Part shown: positions 52,055 to 64,000 of the stretch, in pieces
How the letters are laid out: each line of letters starts with the position of its first letter
Numbering within the stretch: position 1 is the first letter of the stretch
Assembly: GCF_001039355.2 (NCBI RefSeq)
Contig: NW_019775604.1
Coordinates: 210,173-274,172, forward strand
DNA length: 64,000 bases
From: Lingula anatina
Taxonomy: Eukaryota > Brachiopoda > Lingulata > Lingulida > Lingulidae
Direction of reading: 5' to 3'
Made by a program: the position numbers and the translations under genes
The notes under the pieces: model-generated
Seen by the model: only the letters and a program-made list of their open reading frames with translations
Databases searched by the model: none
What the model was told of the DNA's origin: nothing

Positions 52055-53437
52055 CGGGTATCCTTTACCACTGAACATACGTTCCAAAGACAAGAAAAAC
52101 CTGTGGAGACCAAACAATGTGAAACAGGCAATTATATTAAGTAATTTGATGAAAAAGAAAATGAATTCTCAAGATATAACATGAGACGGTTAAATGGCGA
52201 CTTGGAGAAAGTTTCACGTTTGACCAAAAACAACGGCGGTATATTTATCAAAGACAGCTTTTTTTAATCATTCAGCTTCATTTAATTGCCACCTCGCTTT
52301 AATTGAAAGTAATATTATTAATTGTTTTTATACAATTAATCTACAACGATTTTGAAAGTAAAAAATTGATAAAATATAATGGAGACAAATTAAGATTTGA
52401 AATAGAATACAATTTTCCGCACACCACACTGGCATAAGGAAAAAAAATCTTAAATAACATTACACATAAAGTGCACTTATATTTGTGTGTGGAAAAAAGG
52501 AAGGGAAAAAAAGGAGAGGAATGATTGAAGATCGAGAACAATTTAACCCTAAGCTGCACGTAATATTGCAATGAATCTGAAATCTGAGGTCAAATGACAA
52601 AGATCATTTCCAATCTGGCGAGACCTATCAAGTGTAAAATCAATTTCATCTCAACGCCAGTCTTTGACTCCGTGACACCAACCCTCTGCGCCGCTTGCGT
52701 GATCTTCGTCACATATTCTGTTAACCCCAATGCTACTCGAGTGCTATTTGTGCGTTATACCCGCAACAACAACGCCTTCGCGAAGATCCTCAAGTTCGCA
52801 GAAAAAAAAAGAAAAGAAAATGGATGAGGGAGTTGCATTTTTTCTGAGATAATTGCAGGACCTGTGGGGTTTCGGTGATTTGTTTGGAGACTCCGATCAA
52901 TCCACTGAGAAGCCCTAGATCACGTGACAGTCAGGTTTGGTTACCAAGCGCTTAATTTGAGGTTCTACAGTTTTATATCTCCAAACCCAAACGTACACTT
53001 CGGTTTTAGATTTAGAGATAAACGCCTATTTTCCCAAATATTCACACTCTCAAGACATTGATTTGCTTAATTACGGAAGTGTGATATCAATTATTAAGTA
53101 TGTTATTCCTGCCCTATACATGTGTGTGATACAGCTATATCGAATACTAAAACCTTAAACTCACTTATATGTACCCCATGTATAATAGAAACATCCAAAG
53201 ATCAACAACATCCGTGTATTTCAAATTAAAGAGGGAATGTATCCATCTATATATATATATTACATGAACACGTAGAAATACATGTACCCATAAAAAGGAC
53301 ACTAAATACGGCAATTTGTGCTTGAGTGACACTTTCTTTGAAAATCATTGATCATCTTTGTACTGAATACTCTTGTAGACTAAATGGATTTTACAACAAC
53401 ATCAACATAACCACTACAACCACCACCACCAAGAACA

Positions 53438-53448
53438 ACAACAATAAC

Positions 53449-53481
<33 letters not shown>

Positions 53482-53482
53482 T
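53438..53482. repeat. (AAT)n microsatellite
   Basis: A CAACAA/CAATAA lead-in passes into a perfect AAT tract. Confidence 0.9.
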
Positions 53483-56400
53483 GGTAATGATGGTTACACC
53501 TGCAATACAAATAAAGAAAATACCTTTAATTGTAAGACTACGAAATCTTATGTGTACTTACATTTACGGTGCAACAATTATAGATGGCAAATGCACAAGG
53601 CGACATACTGTACATTGTAGGTTCCGGCTTCCACGAGAACATGGTGCATGAATAACGGTAAAATAATCACGAAGTTCGGACAGATGCTTAAATCAATGGT
53701 CAGTCGTCGAAATGAGCAGGGTATACTTGTGGGTCAAGGAACGATTCCCATGCTACTTGTGTTACTGCTACAACTAGCTGGCACTGTAGTACATGTATTT
53801 GTATAAGAGTCGCGACAGTGTCAATTTAGTTGACGTGTTGAGTCGTGTTTTTGTTCATTCCCACTTGGATGAATTATAGGTCTTCGTTAACGTAGTCTAG
53901 GTCAAAGTCCGAAAGCAGTGCCTTACTTTTGCAATGTTAATTTCACAAAGGACGGAGTAGTGCGCTGAGATGAACGGAGGCTACTGCATCTTACTTTTAT
54001 TTCATTTCATTTCTTTTCTGTTTTGATGTCCATAAATAAGTTTTATTAGGATAAATCGCGGGAATCTTATGAAGAGAACGAATGTGATATTAAAATGATC
54101 TGTGATATGTAGGCCTAACTTTGTTTTGTACATTTGTTTATTTCCTGTCTAACTTATTTATTTATGATGTCAACATCAATAATATAGCTGTGGGTAGACG
54201 GCAGGGGGCAGGAAGGGGGGGGGATATACAGGCCGGGAGCAGTCCGGAGGCAATGGACAATCTGTAAACAATAGCTGTGTTCCTCATTTTATTCAAAAAA
54301 AGATATATCATTCGATTTTCTTGACATCAACAATGAAGCAAAATTTTCAAAAAAAAAAAAAAAAAAACAGATTTTGTAACGAAAAACGACAAAAAGTCCA
54401 AAATAAGTAGAAATTGAACCACTAATACGGCAAGTTTTCTTTTTGCAAGTTTTCTTCGATGATACACAATGGGAACGTTGCCTGGGAACTAATATGCACC
54501 TAGATTACCTCTGAAAGAACAATGCTACTGTATTTTTTCACTGACGAAATGCATATCATTTGCTAACCCTTGCGTCTATAAAAAGCTGCGGTGCTGCGTC
54601 GTCGTCTCCAAACCGGAGCGCTGGCTTTTAATTACATCGCTTACTCAGGTGATTTTACCAGCGAATTGAACGCAGTCATAAATCTTGCAAAGAGCGATTT
54701 TTTGCTTGCTTGTATATGTATTCGGCATTCAGATCAAATATTAATTTATTAATAAATTCATTAATCTATTTATTCAATTTCCATTTATTAATCAATTATC
54801 TTATATATGTATTTACGTGCATCTCCACATTTCTCCACCTACATGTACCTGTACAGAATAAGTTTGATAGAAAATACTAACGTCATGCCTTCAACCGTTT
54901 TTTTTTCTTTCCACCCTCGATGGCCAAAGACGCTTGAATCCAATATATTTTAGGCAAACTATACTAAATGGATTTGCCCCAAGAAAATCTGATCAACACA
55001 TACACTAAGTATATATAACAAATAATTGAAATCCCCTCACCGTTATAAAGAATCATATTCCGTTAACTTCTTTATTCTTTCTAACTTCACATTTTCCAAT
55101 TATTTATATATTGTAACTTAACTGAATTTAGCTATCTGTACTGGGCAATGAGAGCAAAGGACCAAGGAAACTATGGAAAATGAAGCAATTCACAAATGAA
55201 AGTATCATACCGTTTTATAATTAGTTGACGATAAAGTATTCTCGCGAAGATTGATCGGCATGTTTATGCTCAAGATCCGTTTAAAACTGAAAAATAAATA
55301 AATAAAGACTGTCAATTTATATAACCTACATAGTAGTAATTGTCTTTTATCATCTCGAAGTTGGGTCAGATTGTTGACATTGTGACGTTACGGTATAATC
55401 TTTGCCAATGTGAAACTGTGACTAATTGTAAATACACAAAGTTACTCGCGTCCTGCTGTAGTAAGGTCCTTTTAACTGCTTTGGTGTCTATCGTCTGTCA
55501 TCCATGGCGCAGCAGACGACAAGCTGAGGTCCGCGTCTCTCAAAAAACAAGTTAGAGGCGGCAAATGAGCGCACTTTTATCGCAACAATCTCGTTACTAT
55601 GAATTATTGGTCATCGGCCCGGTTTCATGTGTAGTGAAGCAATTTGCCTTCACCGGGCGAATCAGTCTGTTTTCTTGAGCAGACGATAAAGAACATTTCT
55701 TATTTCTTTTTCGGTATTTTCGGCAATATTTCGATAATTTCGTTGCGTTTGGCATGTCAATACGGTTTGATAAGTAAAGTCACATACACGTAGGGGGTGT
55801 TTACTAACAGATGGACCAAAGTACACTGAAATGTTCAAAATTACTCAGAATTAAGTCAAAGTTTCGATTGTGAAACCGTGTCCCAAAACGATCACAATTC
55901 CATCACGAACGGCAGTTTTAATCTGATACAACCAAGTACAGTTATTGAGTTAGAAAGTGATGGATTAAAGAGAATGGATGCTGTAACTGATAGAGATTAA
56001 TGCCTGTGTCGTCATACTACGACTTCTGGGGCTGTGATAGCCTTGCAAAGATGGCGCCAAGGAAGGCAGTTTTCAATTTCAATTTGTCGAGCACAAAAAA
56101 TGACCATATACGAAGGTCCATGAAGACGGTAATTTCATCACCAAATAATCACATGGGTGTCAAAGTTACTATTCACGATGCCTATAATCTTAGGTATAAA
56201 ATACCATCGGTAAAATATATATTTATCTAAAATGTCCTTTTATAAATGAAAACAGCCCATGGCAAGTTGCATGTGCCCCCGCATATCTAGGCAAATCCCA
56301 GACGTTTCGTATGCACTTTTATATGCTTTTTATTGCTACTGAAATAGAACACCCCTATTTATTTCTTTTTTGCAACATCCTCAATATATTCCATTAAATC

Positions 56401-56825
56401 TGTGACCAACACAACAGCAACAATGTAACAAGATTCTAAGGATTATTAGAGGATTATTAGAGATATTAAATTTTAGGGATAGAGCTCGGAACCAACCTGC
56501 GGTGAGGAACCAGCCCAGATTCCATTTCTGCAATATCAGAGTGAAAAGTAAGCAACAAACTGCGTGTTCGTGTAGATGTCATGAAGAATAAAATTTAAGG
56601 TTATTCATCAATTAAGTTCAAGGACTAAACGTAACACCACATGCACAGCTCTGAATGTAACAGTAAACAGGGGTAGATCCAGAGATATTGTCTGACAGTC
56701 TTCCAATTATCTATGTTGTTTCATTCTCCATTTTTGACCGTCTTCCGACAGAAAAAAATAGATACCTGTCAATATAAACTTTAAAAACTGGAAGACCCAG
56801 ATGATGGCCGTAGTCCGCCCCTGGT

Positions 56826-56827
56826 AA

Positions 56828-56859
<32 letters not shown>
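56826..56859. repeat. (AAAT)n microsatellite
   Basis: About eight perfect units. Confidence 0.9.
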
Positions 56860-56961
56860 ATCCTTGAGATACGCCGTTTATATCTTCAGCATGTTTACAT
56901 TATCACCAACTTCCTAACTAAATTATTTTACTCGTGAACTGTCATTCATTCAAATTAAAAT

Positions 56962-56962
<1 letters not shown>

Positions 56963-56993
<31 letters not shown>

Positions 56994-56994
56994 G
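56963..56994. repeat. (TTA)n microsatellite
   Basis: About ten to eleven perfect units. Confidence 0.9.
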
Positions 56995-59448
56995 TAGTGA
57001 TGATAGTCTGACATACAATACATTTTTTTCTAAAATATAACAGAATCGCTTCTCCTGTTTCGATAAAAAATCACGATTGACTAAAAAAAAAAAGCTTTTC
57101 TATTTACATTATAAAACATTGCTTGACTTAACGAGGGAATAAAAAGGGGGGAAGAAAAAAAAAAACTAATAAGACATCTATTTAAAGAACGATTAAATGC
57201 ACAATTATCAAAAAAATCATAATGACTACTACAGAATATATCTTCAGATTCAGTTCCCCAAGAGCTTTAATTTGATCAACGCTTACTTACATTAAAGCCG
57301 GGCAGGTCGCTTTTCCTCCTAAGAAACCTTCAGAAATCCCGCCCCAGTTACTTTGCCAGCTGCGCCAAATTTCTCTGAAATAAAGAAAAAAGACAGCCAC
57401 GTCAGGACCATGTATTTCATCCTAATACACTTTTCCCGTTACTCGTGATAACGGGGCACTCTTTGAGCACGCCGACCCATGAGCATACGTAATTCAATTC
57501 CCGGGGATGGTACATCGATGCTGACCGAGTGTTTGGGATTGGTAATCGGCGTCAGGAACAATACGAGCCGTCTATGCTGAAAAATAAATCTACTTTAATT
57601 TCTGGGAGATATTACTCACATTTTATTAATTTAACTCACATTTATCATCTGTAGATGAGACAAGATGCAACGCGACGCGCGCCGTCGTTAATCATGAAAT
57701 TGAGCTAATCTCGTTCCCCCGAGCCTTTCGCGCGTGATTCCAGGACTATACATAAATTTTATAAATTTAACTGTCATACTTTGGCCCAATAACAGAGATA
57801 ATAAACTTGGATAGACCCAGTGACATTCTGTGGTTCAAATATTTTCGTCTACATAAATTAATTTGCATTTATCCCGACGGTTTACTCGAAAATAATTTTA
57901 TTTCATTTTTTATCAAGAAAAACAAACATTGGAGGGCTGAAATTAAATAAAAAACAGCCGCAGTTATTCCATGTTGGTCTAGACTCCTCAACGAACAGTA
58001 AATGTTTCCAACATGTCACGTTTCTTTCATAACACCAAGTGCCTTGAATATTTACTGATGTCTACTAAAAATTACATTAATCATTAAATATAGATTGAAG
58101 GAAATTACAAACATTTTGTAAAGAGACTAAGCAAAAATCGTGCTACGTGTTCTTTGTAGATATATGTACGAAGTCAATAACTACCAGGGCTACAGAAATT
58201 ATAGTTTACTTAGTATTTTTAGTTCTTAACCTGGGTTCGCTAGCTGGGCACTCTTCTGTCCAGTGAGATTTTTTTCACAACTACGTCATCACCCTGGCCC
58301 ATAGTATAATACTATAAACTTAACATTATCCATACAGTGTATGAAACAGGTTCACGGCAGAGCGTTTTAACTAAATATTACTTCAAATACTGTTAACAAA
58401 TGCATGCAACCAAAGTGGTATTATATTTTATGTAATGTTGCGACATAAAATGTGCGTAAGTATTGAAACCCCAAAGAAACGCCCTGATTTAATAGGTTTT
58501 TTTTTCGGAAAGCGGACAAACGCCCTTTGCGTTTCTGAGAAAATAAATCTTTTCAGGTGACTACCAGAAGACACGAAAATTTAACAAGAAGGACACCAAC
58601 AAGAAAAAAAAGACAGCTGCTGCAGGCTTTAGCGTGACCGCGTCCATCTATCTTAATAAGCGTTTGCCTTTTGGTTGCCATGCGGGTCCGCGACGTCGGA
58701 GCGATAGTGTCCCTCACGTTTCATGCACGGCTACTCCCTAACGTCCGTCGCCCGTATCAAAGACTTAGGACATGTCACCAGTGAGACATGGACCCGAAGG
58801 TATAATATTTTCATGTGATTTTGCTTGCCTTCTTTGTCTGGAACGTTTTTACTCTCCTTTTCCTAACTTTTGTCGTTCTTCTTTCTTTCTTTCTTCCTAT
58901 TCTTTTTTTTTTTCACATACCGGTGTCTACTATTCCATATTAAGACATGCGTAGCAGCAAGTACCAAAAGGTATGTAAATATTTCGACCATGTTTTGAAG
59001 ATATTTTTAATATACAAAATCTGAAGGAGATCAGAAAGAACAAACAGATGGAATAAATACACCAGAATTATTCATGCCACATACATGTACTGAAAATGTG
59101 TTTTATCACTTCACTAGGAGCTGATTGGTGACTTGTCAAAAAAGAGGAAAACGTACAAGCAAGTTGGCAGTTAACCAAATCTATCATTAGATTAAAGAGC
59201 TGCGTACAAAAACACGTATTCATACATATTGCGCAGAATTGTAGAACTGTAGAACAGTAGAACGGCAGAAATTTATAACACTGCTTTCCTTTGTTTTATG
59301 TCAAAATCGAGATGGCCCCCTAATATCGTCACCTAAAGCTAATACTGCCACACAAAAAGTCAGCAAGTTCGCGTGAGAGCACCGATTAACCCCGACAAGT
59401 GCGCTGTTTACGAGTCCTTAGAATGTGCTTTTTCTCATCAAGCTGCCC

Positions 59449-59584
59449 GGTGACAAATACGGTGTCACCGTTTAAACATCAGAAGGTTGTCACAGCATCT
59501 TGTCACCACTCTGAAGTGGGTAAGTCAGACAGCACACAGGAGTCTGTCACGATGATCTATGACACGGCTCTTCTTTGGTGACAC
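59449..59584. promoter_or_regulatory. Cluster of GTGAC/GTCAC (TGACA) motifs
   Basis: Six GTGAC/GTCAC words fall within about 135 bases (59450, 59464, 59489, 59502, 59546, 59578). The first two form an inverted pair, GGTGACA and TGTCACC, with a 7-base spacer. TGACA/TGTCA is the core recognised by TALE homeodomain proteins (MEIS, TGIF). Clustering suggests a regulatory module or a decayed short repeat; no target gene is visible. Confidence 0.3.
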
Positions 59585-62418
59585 GACGTTTGTGGACAAT
59601 ATTTATGCCTTAGATTTTTAATATCATTGTAAAAGTTATGGTGAAAGAATTTTGTGCATGTTGGAAATGTGCTGTCCCTCAAACAAGAGTGGAAATGCAT
59701 CGTACGTTTGCATTCACAGACTGGTTAACAGTCCCTATCTTAGCGCCTTATTACGCAGTGTGATTGCTCTTATGTAGGCACTATTGATTGTGGACTAATT
59801 CATTTTTATTTGCCAAAATTATCCCGACACTTTAGTATCCTGTATGAGGTACATGAAGCGGTTCATTATTTAGAAGTAAAATAATTATAATAATAATAAT
59901 AAATAATAATCCAGACATCCTTTTCTGGAATGTATATTATGCGTACAACAGGGTTCGGTTCTATTTTTGTTGGGCCTAAATTAAATTCTTCCTTGTATGT
60001 ATGGAATACCAATTGATATTAAGAGGGCTTTAAATAAAGAATAAATAAAATGTAGAGTTTCCCATAAATGAACACTGATATCTATATCATTGTCAAATTT
60101 TCACCACGAAGAAGATCACAACTTGCTGTGGGCAAACTAAGGACTAATTTTGAGATTTAGCTACGCCCCATTATAAATGTCAATGTTTTATGAATTTTCT
60201 TTGTGAGTGAAATCATTTGTGACTACAAGATGCACTGTATGTGTCGTAATTGCAAGTGCAATATTTATTTTAGATTTTAAAGAATTTTTTCAATATATGT
60301 ACATTATACACAGTATTCACCCCTCGATGCTACAGACAACATACATTTACAAAATATTCCTCATTTTTTCTTGCAAAAATAAGCTTATTTTACAATAATG
60401 ATTATTTGCAGATTGAAATCTTTTTTCATTTTTTTTCTCTCTAAATATTTATTTCGTAAATTTATGAAGAAGTTCCCATAACATTTGAAAACGTGTTGTT
60501 TCAATGTTGATATACCATTCGAAAATGTTATGAAGTTGTGAACCATCACTCGACATCCTACATGTAGGTCACGTTGTTTTCTTCTTCCTCCTCTTATTTT
60601 CAGAATAAAGATACAATGGCAAAAAGCAACCAACTATTTCAAGTCATTTCAGGTGAAACGATTTCTGACAAATTATGACAAATAATTCATACATAATTAA
60701 CCAAAAAAATGCTGGCCCAGCTGGAAAATAATTGCACATACACTTTACCATACACACGTCGCTCCCCTGTTTATTTTGCTTATGAAGCGTGGATACATCT
60801 ACGCGGGCCTGTTATAAGAATTAGAACTTTTTGTATACTGTATTTATTGACAGCGCCTTTCCCTAGAGAATTTGCTAAATTTCCAGGCAATATAATGTAC
60901 TTTCACGACGGCCTTGACTTCTAGCGTATATTCAATTCAATTTATTCCAGTACTACTGCAGGCATTTAATGACCTTGTACAATATAGAATAAAGTATTAG
61001 GGAAACGCCTTTGAAGTAGAATTAATCAAAAGAGGAGAGACAATAAATGCCAAATTTTGTGAAGAGATCATCCTGTACCATCACTTTGTACGTAAAACCA
61101 ATATCACTCTCTTTGATTATCTAGAGCAAAAGTGAAAAGTTAATAGTCATTGATTGTTGATATATATTACATATGCGTACACCAACATATGACAAAATGG
61201 ACAATTGATATGTTAAGATATAACGTTTGTGCAAAGCTTATTCCCAAAATACATGTATGTTCATGTATGTTTTTCAGGGATTAAATGAATACAATGTCAA
61301 AAGTAGTTCTGTGTCTGGAATCTTACCGTTTTTATTCCTATTCGAATTGCCTAATACCCAGTATTTTCTCAAATAAACAACAATAAGCTGTGACATTATT
61401 TGTCTTTCAGCAAACAAAAGGCGGAAGTAATGCGTACCATCACCGACAATATGTATAAAGAAAACTTGACTGGCGTGGACTTGATCCCGGAAATGGTATC
61501 GGCGCACCAAAGTGTACAGTGATCACCAACACAATAAAGGGTGAAAAGTGAAAAAAAAGCTTCATTTTGTTGATAATTGAGCGAATATGAAACAGGTTAA
61601 CATCGTTCAAGCAGGAAAAAATTACCAAATAAAATCAATCGATAAACTTTGAACTATGTATTGCAGTCAACTTCAATAATGTATTAGCCCATGGGCATAA
61701 ACAACAAATCACACACCGAGGGATTTTATTCTAAAGAAGGAAGACATTGTATTTTGTTTATCCCGAGCAAAATTCTAAACTTGATTTAAAAATCACGTCA
61801 AGGTATCAATAAATGAAGACATTTAAAAAAAGCACATTTGATATTTTGGCATTCATGTACACGCTTCGAATTCCTCTGAATGGAGTATTTCGCACCAAAA
61901 CTGCACCACTTAAAATCTCCAGGTTCCATTTCCAGTTTATTGTGTATGATCCCTATCTAAAAAAAGAAATATTCGGTATATGGTAAGGTCTAATTGAGTG
62001 GGAGACATTATGTTCAAAACAAATATACATGCATCTTTCATTCAGGTAAATCAAAGGCGACGTCTGGCTGTCATATTACTGCCATAACACGTAAGACAAC
62101 ACAGTCGCATCCGAGTAGTATGTTTCTACAGGTATGTCAGTTTACGATTCTGCACTCAGTGAACCCGTCACTTTTGACAGGTGTCAAAACCTTGCACCGA
62201 GAACCCTTATCCTTACGGCAGCGTGCGACAGATGAGAGCGAAGAACCTTTTGTGGAGAATTCGTGATGAAAACGAAAAATGCTTTATTTCAAGCCGGTCC
62301 ATACATCGGGACATACTGCCCTGCATTGTTCCTCGCCCAAACACCCCCTGATCTTTGCTCATAACCGAATATTTGGGGTCTAGCAGTTTGGTGATTGGGT
62401 TACGGGGTGAGTTTTGAC

Positions 62419-62763
62419 ATGCGAGAGCTGTCAAAATGTTGGGGTTCACACGGTACAAATACATCACTGATAATGTATCTTACTACCGTGGACGAGAACA
62501 CTATCTCCCAAGAGGATCTACCGAAATTGTCCAACGCCGATCCTGGAGGGGGTGATATGGGTTGGTTGAACTCGGATGTGCCTTTAAAGGAATTGTTTTA
62601 TTTATTGTCCGATCTTATCTGGGTGTTTGCGGTTGGCTCTGTGGTTTCAGATTGGTTCTCTGATTTTTATAACTACCGGGTGCTTTGGTTATTTGATCAA
62701 AATATACGACCCATTGCCTTCATCAGAAACGAACCATACAAGTACATGTATCTGTGGCTTTGA
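62419..62763 (+). CDS. Unrecognised 114-residue open frame (weak candidate)
   Basis: ATG at 62419, stop TGA at 62761-62763. The N-terminal half is polar (Asp/Glu/Asn/Gly). The second half has hydrophobic, tryptophan-rich segments that could span a membrane once. It has mixed codon use rather than simple AT repeats, but no family match, no evident promoter and no flanking exon. In 64 kb, a chance frame of this length is plausible. Confidence 0.15.
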   Translation: MRELSKCWGSHGTNTSLIMYLTTVDENTISQEDLPKLSNADPGGGDMGWLNSDVPLKELFYLLSDLIWVFAVGSVVSDWFSDFYNYRVLWLFDQNIRPIAFIRNEPYKYMYLWL

Positions 62764-64000
62764 TTTTTCCCACGCTTTCAGTTACATCATGTGTACCCAG
62801 ATCTTACATTATTCAAGCGTGACAATCAAATAGGAGAAATATGGGAAATATAGAAAACTGTTTGTTAACACATGTCTTGAAGAAAATAATACAGTCAGTG
62901 ATTGCATATCCCACCACACAATCACATGCAGATTTTGGGTTTGAAATTCTTGTTTTAAAGGAAGCTAGTATGGATACAAAAAAATTTAGAAATAATCATG
63001 TAAAAAGTAATCCAGTGCGAAACGAGATCATCATAAAAGCTGCATGAAGTCAAACATTCTCCTGGTTGGCTGATTGATTGATTTATTGAGCACTGAGTAA
63101 GTTAAAGAGCGACGGAGCGACAGAAAGGGAGAGGGACGAATAAACCAAATAATGCAAAACGCCTTCATTTCTCGGCAAACGCACTGCATGACACCACAAT
63201 AACTGTACCCATTGTTTGTGCACCGTCGGAGGCAGGGCAGCCCAATGCACCCTCCGGTCTCACTGTCACTATCAAACACCAAGTCATCCCGATTGAATAA
63301 CACGGTAAAATGAACTCCGCTGTGTAATTATCTGAGAGGTCACTTAGGTGTGATGAGTGGTCTTTGGCCTGAAGAGGAATGTCCAACAGCACTGACCTAT
63401 TGCAGTATGAGTTATCTACTAGGACAGGCACGGGCTGGTCAGTCCTTGATCCTTCTACTGACCAATTAGCTGTGTAAAAGCGGTTCCTGTGGCCTAAAGT
63501 GTTGTTCTCGTAAAGGATGAATTATTGCTTGGTGACATTTGGAAATTTGACACTGTTATTGCAGTTACGTATAGAACATACGACAGAGAGTAAAATGAGT
63601 AACAAAGAGCAAGGTATTCTAAATTATATTATATTTGGCTCAATGCTCTAAAGTCTGGAAAGAGCATGAATGAGACAATTGCAATTTTATTGTGGTCGTG
63701 GGAATCGAGACATGATACACTGTAAAAATTTCATTTAGCATTTTCTGTGATAATCGTTGAATAAATCCTCATGCTGTTTAAATGAGTGAATCGAATCAGT
63801 TTTGAAGATGGCAGCTTATTTGTTAAAAGAAAAAAGTACAGAAGGGATACTTAATAAAATTGTTTTGTTTAATACCGGTACGTTTAGCATATCGTCAGTA
63901 CCTGTAACATACCGTGAGTATTGAGTTACGAGCTGTTGGATTCAGGACTTAGGGTTCAGGGGGAACAGGTGTTGGGATGGCGCGTAGAGGCAAGTTGGGG

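Larger units (their letters stand above)
40807..64000. other. Non-coding region with scattered microsatellites and motif clusters
   Basis: No exon with recognisable domains was found. Microsatellites, an AP-1-like palindrome (44872), a degenerate tandem repeat (51744-52054) and a TGACA cluster (59449-59584) are listed separately. GC-richer patches at 45050-45720 and 57280-57740 could be conserved regulatory DNA or unrecognised exons. Two weak frames, 43456-43593 and 62419-62763, are listed separately. Confidence 0.45.

Noticed and set aside
61108-61125. Similarity to miR-9 (TCTTTGATTATCTAG)
   Set aside because: It differs inside the mature region, and no complementary arm lies nearby to form a hairpin.

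Overview
The window looks like nuclear DNA from an animal, most probably a marine invertebrate. It is AT-rich, roughly one third G+C by eye. It is dominated by non-coding sequence, microsatellites (TAA, ATATT, TA, CAAA, GA/GT), homopolymer runs and small inverted-repeat elements. It has no operon-like gene packing. The 8-mer palindrome TACATGTA is strikingly frequent. I cannot name the species; a lophotrochozoan (for example a mollusc or brachiopod) or an invertebrate deuterostome would fit.

Only one protein-coding gene is well supported. It lies on the minus strand at 15769-17514 and encodes a C2H2 zinc-finger protein of about 581 residues. It has an N-terminal cluster of four finger-like units (one degenerate), a long acidic and basic low-complexity middle, and one isolated finger near the C terminus. 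The coding region is uninterrupted. Just upstream there is a TATA-like and CCAAT-like pair and, as an alternative reading, a good-looking 3' splice site. Its product is probably a nuclear DNA-binding regulator, but I do not recognise the orthologue.

Layout: 1-4592 is non-coding and includes a possible retroelement 3' tail. 4593-7639 holds two nearly identical 1.5-kb copies separated by a single N, very probably an unmerged assembly overlap. 7640-15768 is AT-rich non-coding DNA that may include the 3' UTR of the zinc-finger gene. 15769-17760 is the gene and its proximal promoter. 17761-37487 is non-coding, with microsatellites, a near-perfect hairpin (22985-23035), palindrome pairs (23633-23686) and a clear MITE (28580-28842). 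37488-38260 is a 526-N gap with homologous flanks. 38261-64000 is non-coding, with a second terminal-inverted-repeat element (about 40580-40806), an AP-1-like palindrome, a six-unit degenerate tandem repeat (51744-52054) and a TGACA/TGTCA-rich cluster (59449-59584).

No rRNA, tRNA, CRISPR array, viral gene or prokaryote-like system was seen. The most interesting observations are structural: interlocked inverted repeats in a pseudoknot-like order, the TACATGTA excess, the transcription-factor-motif clusters, the MITE-like elements, and the two probable assembly artefacts that should be resolved before the locus is interpreted.
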